A stretch of DNA of 64,000 nucleotides from Rhodothermia bacterium (GTDB lineage: Bacteria; Bacteroidota; Rhodothermia; Rhodothermales; JAAAOL01), in NCBI GenBank assembly GCA_030428385.1, contig JAUIDY010000004.1, forward strand, positions 36,262 through 100,261, in the 5' to 3' direction. Position numbers and translations under genes: made by a program. The notes beneath the pieces were generated by a model. That model did not search any database. It saw only the letters and a program-made list of their open reading frames with translations, and was not told the DNA's origin. Below, in pieces: positions 52,261 through 61,480 of the stretch. The stretch's first letter is position 1; each line of letters starts with the position of its first letter.

Positions 52261-53787
52261 TTACCGATACCGCCCGAAGTCCTCATCGTCCTCAAAGCCG
52301 TCGTCGTCATCGTCGGCTCCGAAGCGGCCCAGCGACGAGAGCATCGAGCCCATGATGTCGCTGTACGACGCGCCGATCTCTTCCACATAGTCCTTGCCGA
52401 TGAGCGAGTGCTGGTGCAGTGCTTCGAGGATAAACTCCATCATCGCGGCGAGTTCGGCGGGCGAGTTGGGGTTGCCGCATTGTTTGGCCACTTGGTGGAG
52501 GCCGTCCACGCGATCAAGCGTCTTGGCGTACTGGTCGAACGGCAGATCGGGCTTGAGGTCTACGGTGCCGCCCTTGGAGAACCAACCGATGACTTCGGCG
52601 AACGGCTGGCGCTGCTGCTTGTCGGACGGGTCAGGGAAGTGACGCGCAAAGATGGTCTTGACGGCCTTGCCAATGAGCAACCGAGCGACGTTCTGGGCCC
52701 CTTCCTGCTCGCCTTCGTAGACGAGTTCCACCTTGCCGGTGATGGCGGGCTCCACAAAGTGCAGGTCGCTGATACGGGCGGTTGTTTCCTCTTCGCCGTT
52801 GATCAGGGCGCGGCGCTCGGCGGCGGAGATCAGGTCTTCGAGGGCGGCACGGGTCATGCGGGCCGACACGCCGCTTTTCTGATCGATGTATTCGCTCTGC
52901 CGGGCCTCAAAAGCCACCTGCTCGATGATTTCGCGGAAGAAATACGGCACCGCCACCTGCACGTCAGTGCGTTCCTGCCACGCCTCCTGTTCGGTAATCG
53001 CCATGCCAATCTCCACCGTCTTGGGATAGTGGGTGATGATCTGGCTGTCGATGCGGTCTTTGAGCGGCGTGATCAGGTTGCCCCGGTTGGTGTAGTCCTC
53101 GGGGTTGGCCGAGAAGATCATCAGCAGGTCCAGCGGGAAGCGGATGTTGAACCCGCGAATCTGGATGTCCTGCTCTTCCATGATGTTCAACAGCCCCACC
53201 TGGATGCGCGGCTGGAGGTCGGGCAGTTCGTTGATGGCGAAGACGCCCCGGTTGGTGCGCGGGATAATGCCGAAGTGGATGACTTCTTCATCGGCGTACG
53301 TCAGCCGGTGGTGCGCCGCCTTGATCGGGTCGATGTCGCCGATGAGGTCGGCGATGGAGGTGTCGGGCGTGGCGAGCTTTTCGCTGTAGCGCTCGCTGCG
53401 GTGCAACCACGCGATGGGTGTGTCATCGCCGTGTTCATCCACGAGATCGCGGGCGTATTTGGAGATCGGCGCAAACGGGTTGTCATTCAGGTCGCTGCCT
53501 GCCACCACGGGAATGAACTCGTCCAGCAGCTTCGGGATCATACGAATGAGGCGGCTTTTGGCCTGACCGCGCAAGCCCAGCAGGATCATGTCGTGCCGTC
53601 CCAGGATGGCGTTCTGGATCTGCGGAATCACGGTGCGATCGTAGCCTAGGATGCCAGGAAAAATCGTCTCGCCGCGCTTGAGTTTGGCGATCAGGTTGGC
53701 CCGCAGTTCGTCTTTTACCGACCGTATTTTGTAGCCCGACGCCTTCAGCGCGCCCAGCGTTTGGATGTCTGTCCAGGGAGTACCCAT
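52261..53787 (-). CDS. MoxR/ChlI-like AAA+ ATPase
   Basis: A 508-residue AAA+ protein related to magnesium chelatase subunit ChlI/BchI and MoxR. Walker A is LLGLRGQAKSRLIR. The conserved GVFAINELPDLQPRIQVGLLNIMEE holds Walker B and the ChlI-type segment, then PLDLLMIFSANPEDYTNRG (sensor 1 with N) and PLKDRIDSQI (arginine finger R). The C-terminal half is helical, ending in a very acidic tail (DDDDDGFEDDEDFGRYR). No ChlD/BchD partner or von Willebrand gene is adjacent, so bacteriochlorophyll synthesis is unlikely. A second copy of its last 114 bases lies downstream. Confidence 0.88.
   Translation of the reverse strand: MGTPWTDIQTLGALKASGYKIRSVKDELRANLIAKLKRGETIFPGILGYDRTVIPQIQNAILGRHDMILLGLRGQAKSRLIRMIPKLLDEFIPVVAGSDLNDNPFAPISKYARDLVDEHGDDTPIAWLHRSERYSEKLATPDTSIADLIGDIDPIKAAHHRLTYADEEVIHFGIIPRTNRGVFAINELPDLQPRIQVGLLNIMEEQDIQIRGFNIRFPLDLLMIFSANPEDYTNRGNLITPLKDRIDSQIITHYPKTVEIGMAITEQEAWQERTDVQVAVPYFFREIIEQVAFEARQSEYIDQKSGVSARMTRAALEDLISAAERRALINGEEETTARISDLHFVEPAITGKVELVYEGEQEGAQNVARLLIGKAVKTIFARHFPDPSDKQQRQPFAEVIGWFSKGGTVDLKPDLPFDQYAKTLDRVDGLHQVAKQCGNPNSPAELAAMMEFILEALHQHSLIGKDYVEEIGASYSDIMGSMLSSLGRFGADDDDDGFEDDEDFGRYR
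52263..52376 (-). repeat. Right copy of the 114-bp repeat (functional 3' end of the MoxR-like gene)
   Basis: Matches 51490-51603 at 113 of 114 bases. This copy is part of the intact gene and ends in the stop at 52261. Confidence 0.92.
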
Positions 53788-54056
53788 GCAAGCATTGCCT
53801 CAAGAAATGCAAAAGGACGGGTAGCACGCGAGGTTGACAGGGCTGTTCCCCCGTTTTAGTATTGTAACAGGAATTGGTGAGGGAAGCGGGAGGTGGTTTG
53901 GGGGAAGAGGGGGTTTTCTTTCTGGTTGGTAGAACCGATAGGCAACCCGAAGAGGGTGGTGATTCATCCCAAAAGCTTTCACCAATGGCTAGAAAAGGTT
54001 GAATCTTTCATCGTTACGTACCCTTCCCTCTTCCTTTAACCCTCTTCCCTCACACC

Positions 54057-54794
54057 ATGCATCCCGCCTTAATACACACCGCTCACCGTCCGTGGCCGAT
54101 GCCGCGAAACCGCTGGACGTGGCGGCAGACATGGTGCGACCTGCTGTTTGCCCACTGGCCCATCGACGCAGATCGGCTGCGACCGCTGGTGCCCGAGGCG
54201 CTGACGGTTCAGGAATACGAAGGCACGTCGTGGATCGGAGTGGTGCCGTTTCGTATGGAGGGCGTGATGCGGCGGCCCTTGCCCGACCTGCCGTGGATCT
54301 CGGCGTTTCCTGAACTCAACGTGCGGCTGTATGTGGACTATGAGGGCAAGCCCGGCGTGTGGTTTCTGAGCCTCGACGCAACGAACCCGCTGGCGGTGTG
54401 GGCGGCGCGGCGCTTTTTTCACCTGCCGTATTACCAGGCCGAGATGGCGCTCACCTGGAACGGCGGAACGGTCGAGTATATGTCCTCGAGGAAAGACAGT
54501 CCGGCAGTCTATGAAGGAACCTATACGCCTACCTCTGAGGTGTATCAGGCTACACCCGGCACCCTCGAACACTGGCTCACCGAACGCTACTGTCTGTATG
54601 CGCAAGCCAACGATGGGTTGCTCTCGCGCACGGAGGTGCACCACGCGCCGTGGCCGCTACAACGCGCCGAAGCGACCATCGACGAAAACACAATGTTGGC
54701 ACCGCATGGCCTCACCGTGGAAGGGCCGCCACCGCTCCTGCACTTCGCCCGCCGCATCGAGGTGGTGGTGTGGTCGCCCGAGCGGATAGGATAG
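54057..54794 (+). CDS. DUF2071 (YqjF-type) protein
   Basis: A 245-residue soluble protein with DUF2071 features: WCDLLFAHWPIDADRLRPLVPEALTVQEYEG at the start, SWIGVVPFRMEGV, then FPELNVRLYVDYEGKPGVWFLSLDA and a late ERYCLYAQANDGLLSRTEVHHAPWPLQRAE. The biochemical function of the family is not established. It stands alone and is convergent with the DUF4249 gene, with only 4 bp between the stops. Confidence 0.9.
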   Translation: MHPALIHTAHRPWPMPRNRWTWRQTWCDLLFAHWPIDADRLRPLVPEALTVQEYEGTSWIGVVPFRMEGVMRRPLPDLPWISAFPELNVRLYVDYEGKPGVWFLSLDATNPLAVWAARRFFHLPYYQAEMALTWNGGTVEYMSSRKDSPAVYEGTYTPTSEVYQATPGTLEHWLTERYCLYAQANDGLLSRTEVHHAPWPLQRAEATIDENTMLAPHGLTVEGPPPLLHFARRIEVVVWSPERIG

Positions 54795-54798
54795 CAAC

Positions 54799-55728
54799 TC
54801 AGTTGGGATACCCGAGGCGGCCCGGTAGGTCGTCGGGAATTTCCCAGTCGAAGGCATACAACGCGGCGGAGCCGAAGAAGCCATAGCCGTTCTCGATGTT
54901 TGAGAAGGCGGTGGGATGGGCAAACAAGTCGGGGGAAAAGCGGTCGTTGGGCGGCTCCCAGGTGGCATCCAGCTTCTTGATACGTATGCCCATCTTGATG
55001 AGCGGAGGGGGCACGGGGCCTTCTAGCCGTTCGGGGCCCGGGCAGCCTAGGGCCTCTGCCTGCATGCGCACCGCCGGGGTGTCGCGGGAGAGGTGTGCAG
55101 TAAAGCGCCACCCTTCCTCCACGCGTTCGCCGGAGCGTCCGTAAGGAATGCGAATCGGTACGGCGCGCTGGTCGCAGGCGACAAAGTACCAGAGTTCAAT
55201 GCCCCAGGGAGACGTCATCCTCGGCAGGATGATATCCTGGACGATCTCGCCATCGGCTTCAACAACGGGGCTAAAGCGCGGGGCGTCGTTTGTCGGATGC
55301 ACCTCGGGTACCGTGGTCTCGGCCCAGACCTGGGTGCCATCGGAACGTTCGACCTCTACGCGGAACGCGTCGCCTTGCCACACGACCTGGTTTACATGAA
55401 ACACATGCGCGAAGGTGTCATCGCTCAGCCGCTCCAGTGCATAGCGTCCGGTGGCTACCGCGCCCGTACTCAGGTTGATCACGCGCAGGACGGCATCCAG
55501 GGCTTCGCCTTCCTCCCGTGCTTCAATGGTCGGAATGGTCCGCGTCAACGGAATCACCCGGAAGGCATGGTCGCGGTTCACCTCATCCAGATAGCCATAG
55601 ACGGTGTAGTAGCGCGCCTCGTTGTCAAACGGGTCGATGAACGTATCGCCTGCGCAGCCGGTGAATAGGGCCAAAAGCAAGAACGCCAATGGCACGCTTT
55701 CAAAGAAAGGATGGAGCAAGAGCCTCAT
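54799..55728 (-). CDS. DUF4249 lipoprotein (operon 3, third)
   Basis: A 309-residue lipoprotein: PLAFLLLALFTGC with lipobox FTGC (near residue 25), mature start AGDTFIDPFDNEARYYTVYGYLDEVNRDHAFRVIPL and the closing NIENGYGFFGSAALYAFDWEI. It begins 50 bp after the preceding DUF4249 gene. The three tandem copies share the start motif GDTFIDPFDN/S and the core SxGIELWYFVACDQRAVPIRIPYGR, so they arose by duplication. Confidence 0.88.
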   Translation of the reverse strand: MRLLLHPFFESVPLAFLLLALFTGCAGDTFIDPFDNEARYYTVYGYLDEVNRDHAFRVIPLTRTIPTIEAREEGEALDAVLRVINLSTGAVATGRYALERLSDDTFAHVFHVNQVVWQGDAFRVEVERSDGTQVWAETTVPEVHPTNDAPRFSPVVEADGEIVQDIILPRMTSPWGIELWYFVACDQRAVPIRIPYGRSGERVEEGWRFTAHLSRDTPAVRMQAEALGCPGPERLEGPVPPPLIKMGIRIKKLDATWEPPNDRFSPDLFAHPTAFSNIENGYGFFGSAALYAFDWEIPDDLPGRLGYPN

Positions 55729-55778
55729 GCTTATTCTGGCTTTGGGAAGCCCGGCAGGCTCCTCAGATTCTAGATAGC

Positions 55779-56720
55779 CTACCGTCCGTCATAGGAGTCG
55801 TCCAGCCGCGGATAGCCGAGGCGGACGCCCAGGTCCTGGTCCACATACCAGGGAAAGGCATACAAGGCCGCCGCGCCCAAGAAGCCGTAGCCCTGCTCTA
55901 CGTTGGAGGCGGCTGTGGGACTTGCAAACAGGGCGGGGTCAAATTCGTCGCGAGGGGGCTCCCAGTTGGGGTCCAGCTTCATCGCCCGCACGTCCATCGA
56001 TACCAGCGGCGGGACGCGGGTTTCGCCGGTCGCGACGAAGTCTACGCAGTTGGGTTCGAACGGGACTTGTTCGATCACCTTCTCCGTGTCCGCCGACAGG
56101 TTGATCGTGAAACGCCACCCTTCTTCTACCCGTTCGCCCACCCTGCCATAGGGGAAACGAATGGGAATGGTGCGGTCGCAGGCCACGAAATACGATACTT
56201 GAATGTCCCACGGCGACGTGACGCCCACCAGCGTGATCTCCTGGGTAAAGACGCCCCCTGTTTCTTCTACCGCCGAAGCGAGGATGGGCACATCATCTTC
56301 TTGGTCTACGGTGGGCACGGTGGTTTCCGCCCACGTTATCACGCCATCCGAGCGTTCGATTTCCAGTCGGTAGGTGTGTCCTTGCTGGATGAACTGGGTT
56401 AAGTGAAACACATGCCCAAACGTATCATCAGCGAGGCGGGCGAGTTCGTACCGTCCCGTACTTTCAATTCCGGTATTCTGGTCAATGAGGCGCACCATCG
56501 CGTCGGGTTGCTCTGTCGTTTCGCGCGCTCCGATGGTGGGCACGGTGCGTTGTAAGGGAATCACCCGGAAGGCATGCTCGCGGCTTACTTCGTCCACATA
56601 GCCGTAGAGGGTGAAGTAGCGCGCCTCGCTGTCAAACGGATCGATGAACGTGTCGCTGGTGCAACCCGCCGCGCTACCTAGCACAACGAGAAGGATAAAA
56701 AAGCGGTCGAGTCTCATCAT
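55779..56720 (-). CDS. DUF4249 lipoprotein (operon 3, second)
   Basis: A lipoprotein of 313 residues from the ATG at 56720, which overlaps the stop of the preceding gene (ATGATG). Alternatives are 56717 and 56729 (316 residues). Signal RLDRFFILLVVLGSAAGC has lipobox AAGC. The mature start SDTFIDPFDSEARYFTLYGYVDEVSREHAFRVIPLQRTVPT resembles the third copy closely, and the end NVEQGYGFLGAAALYAFPWYV too. Same operon as the receptor at 57637. Confidence 0.87.
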   Translation of the reverse strand: MMRLDRFFILLVVLGSAAGCTSDTFIDPFDSEARYFTLYGYVDEVSREHAFRVIPLQRTVPTIGARETTEQPDAMVRLIDQNTGIESTGRYELARLADDTFGHVFHLTQFIQQGHTYRLEIERSDGVITWAETTVPTVDQEDDVPILASAVEETGGVFTQEITLVGVTSPWDIQVSYFVACDRTIPIRFPYGRVGERVEEGWRFTINLSADTEKVIEQVPFEPNCVDFVATGETRVPPLVSMDVRAMKLDPNWEPPRDEFDPALFASPTAASNVEQGYGFLGAAALYAFPWYVDQDLGVRLGYPRLDDSYDGR

Positions 56721-57637
56721 TCGTCGCATGATCCATTCGCCAGCGCGCATCGCGGGAATCCAAGCTGGTCGGAGAGTTCCTGGGTCACATCAAAACGGTC
56801 GATGTAATACGCCATCGAGCCGAAGAAACCGTAGCCATTCACCACGTTGCTCTGGGCATCGGGTTGGGTGAAGTCGGCGGGGTCTAATACGTCGGCGTTG
56901 AGGTCCCACTGGGCGTCCAACTGCCGGTATTCGATGCCCATGAAGCGAAGCGGCAGGAAGTCGGGGTTACAAAAGAAGTCATTGATGCCGCGCGCTTGCA
57001 CGCCGGGGCTGTCGTCGCTCAGGTTGATGGTAAAGCCCCATTGCCCCTCGCTCACCCGCGTGGCGACGCGCTCGTATGGCACCTTCACGGCGGGGTGGTT
57101 GCACAGGTCTTCGGCAAGGTAATACACCACGTTGATGCCCCACGGACGCGACGCACCGGGGACAATTACCTCCTGACTGATGACGCCATTTTCGTCTACC
57201 ACCGCGCTGCGCTCAACCGTCGGGAACGTGCGGGTAGAGGGCACGGTGGTTTCGGCCCACGTCACCACGCCATCGGATCGTTCGATCTCCAGCCGGTAGG
57301 TGCGCTCCTGCCGAATCGGGAAGCTACTTTCAAAAATGTGCGCGAAGGTGTTGTCGGCGAGGGGTTCCAGGCGGTACCGCCATGCATATTCTTGCCCCGT
57401 CGCCAGGTCGATGGTGCGCACGGTGGCGTTGAGCGTTTGCTCTTCGCTCGGAATCACGATGTCGTCGGCTGTCCGTTGGATGGGAATGACCCGAAGCTGG
57501 TGCTGCTGCGTCAGTTCGTCGAGGTAGCCGTAGAGGGTGAAGTAGCGCTGGTCGTTGTCGAACGGGTCGATGAATGTGTCGCCCGAGCAGCCTGCGGCCA
57601 CGCTCGCCAGCACAAGGAAGAGGAGCCAGCGGTTCAT
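56717..57637 (-). CDS. DUF4249 lipoprotein (operon 3, first)
   Basis: A 306-residue lipoprotein: MNRWLLFLVLASVAAGC has lipobox AAGC (Cys 17). Mature start SGDTFIDPFDNDQRYFTLYGYLDELTQQHQLRVIPIQRT. The end NVVNGYGFFGSMAYYIDRFDV is family-typical, and the C-terminus has three Cys-containing residues absent from the others (FPRCALANGSCDE). Its start overlaps the receptor stop by one base (TAATG). This copy differs most from the other two. Confidence 0.88.
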   Translation of the reverse strand: MNRWLLFLVLASVAAGCSGDTFIDPFDNDQRYFTLYGYLDELTQQHQLRVIPIQRTADDIVIPSEEQTLNATVRTIDLATGQEYAWRYRLEPLADNTFAHIFESSFPIRQERTYRLEIERSDGVVTWAETTVPSTRTFPTVERSAVVDENGVISQEVIVPGASRPWGINVVYYLAEDLCNHPAVKVPYERVATRVSEGQWGFTINLSDDSPGVQARGINDFFCNPDFLPLRFMGIEYRQLDAQWDLNADVLDPADFTQPDAQSNVVNGYGFFGSMAYYIDRFDVTQELSDQLGFPRCALANGSCDE

Positions 57638-59949
57638 TAGCGCACCTCCAGCTTAAAGCCCAGCGACGGCGTGAGCGGCAGTTGGTTGACGCGCTGGAGG
57701 GTGAACAGGTCGAAGTAGAACAGGTTGGCGCGGTTGAACACGTTGACCACACCCGCCCGCAACGTGCCCACGAGCCGCCCGCGTTCCACCCGCCGCTCGG
57801 CCCAGATGTCGAGGCGCTGGTACGTGGGTTGGCGGCGGGCGAACGGTTCGTCGTAGAGCACGCGCACGCTGCCCGGCGTCTCGGTGACGTCGGCGTCCGG
57901 GGTGAAGAAGAGCCACTCGTCGAAGCCGCCCGAGGCGGTAAAGGGCAGCCCGGATCCGTATTGCCACGACGCCGTCATGCTGATCTCGCCCCGCGATGCA
58001 TGCACCAGCGCATGGACCTGGTGCCGCCGGTCGTGCGACGGATGGTAGCTTAAGGTTTCGGTCTCGTAGGTCACCCGCGAGAGGGCGTAGCTGATGTAGC
58101 CATCCAGCGTAAAGTCGTAGCTGAGCGGGCGGTCGTGTACTTCAAGGCGCAGGTCTAGGCCCTCGGCGTGTCCGTCGGCGGGTTGCAGATCCGTGGTGAA
58201 GCTGGGAAAGACGCTAAACACCGGCACCGACAGGTTCGACAGGTCTTTATAAAACCCTTCGGCAGCGAGCGAAACGCCCGGCACCACCTGCCCACTCCAC
58301 CCTACAATGGCGTGCATGGCCTGGGGCACGGGAGCGTCGGCGAGGACCGGGACCCAGGCGGTGAAAATGTTGCCCACGTCACGCTCGTCGTTCAGACCCA
58401 CGATGGTCTGGTGATAGAGGCCCCAGGCGGCGCTAAACCGGTGCCGACGGCTCAGAAAGTCCGGTTGCCACACGGCCCGCACGCGGGGCTCGAACCACAT
58501 ATCACTGCGGTCGGGCAGGGCATACACGTTGAGGCCCGGCTGGAGGCTTACCGCGCCGTTCTGCAAGGAAAAGCTCGTTTCCAGATAGGCCGTGACTTCC
58601 TCGATTTCGTTTTGAAGAATTTCTATTTCCTGAAACTGCCCGCCTAACTCCAGATCCAATTCGGAGCGCCGCCATCGACCACCGAGGTAAATTTCGTGCC
58701 CGCCACCGAGGAAATACGTGAGGTGGGCGGCTGCGTCGGTGCTGGCGATGCCGGAGGTGCGCTCGGGCGTGCCTTGGGGGCCGATGTCATTCTGCATCTC
58801 CGAGCGCCCCGCCACCAACTCGGCGACAAGCGGGATGAAGTTGGAGCGGTAGACGTAGCGCCCACCGTAGACCGTATTTTCCCAGCCGACCTCGGCGCTG
58901 TCGGGCGGGGTGGAACTGGCCCCGGCGTCCGGGCTGCCATCGAAGCGGCGCTTGGTGCCCGCGAGGTCGCCCCGGTCGAACGTGTGCAGGCCCGTGAACG
59001 AGACGCTATGCGAGGCGCTAATCAGCGCGTGGACCTTGCCAAAGCGGTCGCCGAAGCGGTACGGGAAGCGCTGGCCGAAGAGTTCAGGAGCGGCGTCTTC
59101 GATGAGCGACTGTCGCACCGATCCCAGCACGGACACGCGCCCCGGCACCAGCGGCCCTTCCACGCGGAGCGTGCTCAGGAACTGTGCTCCCGACGCCGCG
59201 CCGGAGAAAAACTGTTTGTTGCCATTCCGCGCCCGCACATCCACCACCGACGACATGCGCGTGCCATACTGCGCGCCAAAGCCGCCCGTGTACAAATCCG
59301 TCCCGTCGATGATTTCTTCGGGGAAGGCCGAGTAGAAGCTGAGGATGTGGAACGGCATGTAGATCGGCAAGCCGTCGATCAGTGCGAGGTTTTGGTCCAG
59401 CGACCCGCCACGCACGAAAAGCTGTCCGCCCCGGTCGCCCTGTGCCACGATGCCCGGCACCGTTTGCAGGTAGCTCGCGAGGTCACCCGTTACGCCCGGC
59501 ATCGGCACCCGCTCGATCTGCGCCGCGTCGAGGGTTTGCAGCCCTGCCACCACCGCCGTCACGCCGGTCTCAGCCTGTGCTTCTACCACCACCTCGTCGA
59601 TCTCGGCAGGCGACGGCGTCAGTTCGAGGCGGCGTTGCACCACGTCCCCGGCAGCCAGGGTCAGCGGTTGCTCCAGCGTGGTGTATCCGATAAACGAGAC
59701 GCGCAGCGTGTACGTCCCCGGAGGCACGCGGTTGATGATGAAATAGCCGTCGCCATCGGTGGCGCTGCCGAGGAGCGGGGCGCCCGGTTGTTGCAACGCG
59801 ATGGTGGCGCCTTGCAGGCGTTCGCCCGTTTCAGCGTCGGCCACATAGCCGCGCACCGAGGCGTTTTGGGCGACGGCAACGGAGGTGAACAGAAGTGCCA
59901 GCAGCATGCCAAACAACATGCCGGACAAAGAGCGGGTGCAGTGTTTCAT
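57637..59949 (-). CDS. TonB-dependent receptor with carboxypeptidase-regulatory domain, 3
   Basis: A 770-residue outer-membrane receptor: signal peptide MKHCTRSLSGMLFGMLLALL ... VAVAQ, CarboxypepD_reg-like domain (NASVRGYVADAETGERLQGA; YTLRVSFIGYTTLEQ), plug (GDLASYLQTVPGIVAQGDRGG, FVRGGSLDQNLALIDGLPIY) and barrel ending LPLTPSLGFKLEVR. It heads an operon with three DUF4249 lipoproteins, against one in each of the two other receptor operons here. Confidence 0.93.
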   Translation of the reverse strand: MKHCTRSLSGMLFGMLLALLFTSVAVAQNASVRGYVADAETGERLQGATIALQQPGAPLLGSATDGDGYFIINRVPPGTYTLRVSFIGYTTLEQPLTLAAGDVVQRRLELTPSPAEIDEVVVEAQAETGVTAVVAGLQTLDAAQIERVPMPGVTGDLASYLQTVPGIVAQGDRGGQLFVRGGSLDQNLALIDGLPIYMPFHILSFYSAFPEEIIDGTDLYTGGFGAQYGTRMSSVVDVRARNGNKQFFSGAASGAQFLSTLRVEGPLVPGRVSVLGSVRQSLIEDAAPELFGQRFPYRFGDRFGKVHALISASHSVSFTGLHTFDRGDLAGTKRRFDGSPDAGASSTPPDSAEVGWENTVYGGRYVYRSNFIPLVAELVAGRSEMQNDIGPQGTPERTSGIASTDAAAHLTYFLGGGHEIYLGGRWRRSELDLELGGQFQEIEILQNEIEEVTAYLETSFSLQNGAVSLQPGLNVYALPDRSDMWFEPRVRAVWQPDFLSRRHRFSAAWGLYHQTIVGLNDERDVGNIFTAWVPVLADAPVPQAMHAIVGWSGQVVPGVSLAAEGFYKDLSNLSVPVFSVFPSFTTDLQPADGHAEGLDLRLEVHDRPLSYDFTLDGYISYALSRVTYETETLSYHPSHDRRHQVHALVHASRGEISMTASWQYGSGLPFTASGGFDEWLFFTPDADVTETPGSVRVLYDEPFARRQPTYQRLDIWAERRVERGRLVGTLRAGVVNVFNRANLFYFDLFTLQRVNQLPLTPSLGFKLEVR

Positions 59950-60206
59950 GGGAAGTTGGGTGGCTAGAAAAAGTCCCCTCGAAACCTACGCGCCTGATGC
60001 GGAAACCTCAATGCACATATCGATGCCTGCCTTCTGGAACGACCTAATGAGCATTCGCACTCGTAACAGCATGCTTCCTACTCGCCGCGCCTGACGCCCG
60101 GTTCATAACGCGACACGTCCGGGGCATCCGTATGCCCCTACCCTGCACCGGGTCGTCTCGTAATATCGTAACTCCCACTCTTTGTCTAACCCATTTTGGA
60201 GACGCC

Positions 60207-61265
60207 ATGAATCACTTTATCCGAGGCACCCAGGGATTGTTGATGATGCTTGTGCTGTGCCTGACCATCGACACGGCGGTGGCACAGCCTGCCCTGCAAC
60301 TGCCCCAACCGAGTCAGGCCGCCACCGTCTCGCAAACCATTGGGCTCACCCAGATCACGGTGAACTATGCCCGCCCTGTGGCCCGCGGTCGTACCCTCTG
60401 GGGCAGCGTTGTGCCCTACGACCAGGTGTGGCGCACCGGAGCCAACAACAACACCACGATCTCATTCTCCACCCCGGTCAGCATTCAGGGCAATGACCTG
60501 GCGGCGGGCACCTACGGCTTGCACACCATTCCCACCGAGGACGAATGGACCGTCATTTTTAGCAACAACTCGTGGTCGTGGGGCAGCTTCAACTATGACC
60601 CCGCCGAAGACGCCCTCCGCGTGACGGCGCAGCCCCAATCCGCTGACTTTAAGGAGACCATGCAGATCAGCTTCCCCGACATCAACGCCTCGGCGGCCAC
60701 GCTGGCGATTCACTGGGGCGACGTGATGGTGCCGGTGACGATTGATGTGGATGTGACCGAAACCGTCTTCGCCCAGATGCGGCGCGACTTCGACAACCTG
60801 CAGGGCTTCAACCCGGCGCGTCTGGCGCAGGGCGCGGCCTTTGCCGCCCAGGTCAACACCAACCACGGGGAGGCGATGACGTGGGTAGACCGCGCCATTC
60901 AGGCCCAGCCTACCTTTGCCAACACCAGCGTCAAGGCGCTCCTGCTGATGCAAACCGGCAGCACCGCCGAAGCCGAAGCGCTCATTGCAGCGGGCCTTGA
61001 TGCGGCGACCGAAAACGAAGTGAACACGTTTGGCTATCAACTGATGGGCGCAGGCTTCATGAACAAAGCCGGGGAGATGTTCACGCACAACGTGGAGACG
61101 TTCGCGAGTTCGTGGAACGTGCACGACAGCCTGGGTGAATACTATGCCAACGTCGGCCAGACCGCCGAGGCGATTCAGTTGTACGAGCAGGCTCTGTCGA
61201 TGGCCCCCGCGAACCAGCAACCCCGCATCAATGGCATCCTGACGGGCCTCCGCGACTCGCTGTAA
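60207..61265 (+). CDS. DUF2911 protein with C-terminal TPR-like helices
   Basis: A 352-residue exported protein: signal peptide MNHFIRGTQGLLMMLVLCLTI ... VAQ, then the DUF2911 beta domain with SQTIGLTQITVNYARPVARGRTLWG, VPYDQVWRTGANNNTTISF and AGTYGLHTIPTEDEWTVIFS, and a C-terminal helical part that looks like two to three TPR units (SWNVHDSLGEYYANVGQTAEAIQLYEQAL). GGAG lies about 9 nt before the ATG. DUF2911 function is unknown; it is common in Bacteroidota. Followed by a MITE-like repeat and a terminator. Confidence 0.9.
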   Translation: MNHFIRGTQGLLMMLVLCLTIDTAVAQPALQLPQPSQAATVSQTIGLTQITVNYARPVARGRTLWGSVVPYDQVWRTGANNNTTISFSTPVSIQGNDLAAGTYGLHTIPTEDEWTVIFSNNSWSWGSFNYDPAEDALRVTAQPQSADFKETMQISFPDINASAATLAIHWGDVMVPVTIDVDVTETVFAQMRRDFDNLQGFNPARLAQGAAFAAQVNTNHGEAMTWVDRAIQAQPTFANTSVKALLLMQTGSTAEAEALIAAGLDAATENEVNTFGYQLMGAGFMNKAGEMFTHNVETFASSWNVHDSLGEYYANVGQTAEAIQLYEQALSMAPANQQPRINGILTGLRDSL

Positions 61266-61291
61266 AGCAAGCGCTGACGCGAGCACCCTGC

Positions 61292-61401
61292 AAACTCCTC
61301 CCTTGAGGGAGGTGGATTCCGCGTCAGCGGAAGACGGAGGGTGTATCAACACGGCGATACACTCCCAGTCGATGAGCGACAGCTCCCTCAAGGGACAGTT
61401 T
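61292..61401. mobile_element. MITE-like inverted-repeat element
   Basis: 110 bp. Left end AAACTCCTCCCTTGAGGGAG, right end read backwards AAACTGTCCCTTGAGGGAG. Shares CTCCCTTGAGGGAGGTGG with 41300-41317 and the right-end GACAGCnCCCTCAAGGG with 41601-41619. It lies between the DUF2911 gene and its terminator. Confidence 0.6.
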
Positions 61402-61433
61402 GGCTACTGCGACACACGTCCTGCTGTTTTTTT

Positions 61434-61478
61434 CCAACGCCCGGTGTCTTTTGAGGCATCGGGCGTTGGGGTTTTTTG
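61434..61478 (+). terminator. Rho-independent terminator after the DUF2911 gene
   Basis: CCAACGCCCGGTG (61434-61446) faces CATCGGGCGTTGG (61457-61469), 13 pairs with one G-T, loop of 10, followed by GGTTTTTT. It ends three bases before the ATG of the DUF2357 gene. Confidence 0.85.
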
Positions 61479-61480
61479 GT

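Noticed and set aside
51604..52262. Insertion sequence or transposon between the 114-bp repeats
   Set aside because: It has no transposase and no terminal inverted repeats, and the flanking repeats are far longer than a target-site duplication.
52261..53787. Magnesium chelatase of bacteriochlorophyll synthesis
   Set aside because: The ATPase is ChlI-like, but no ChlD, ChlH or other pigment genes are near.
42423..59949. SusC/SusD polysaccharide loci
   Set aside because: The lipoproteins show the DUF4249 pattern and not SusD-type helical TPR sequence, and no glycoside hydrolases are near.
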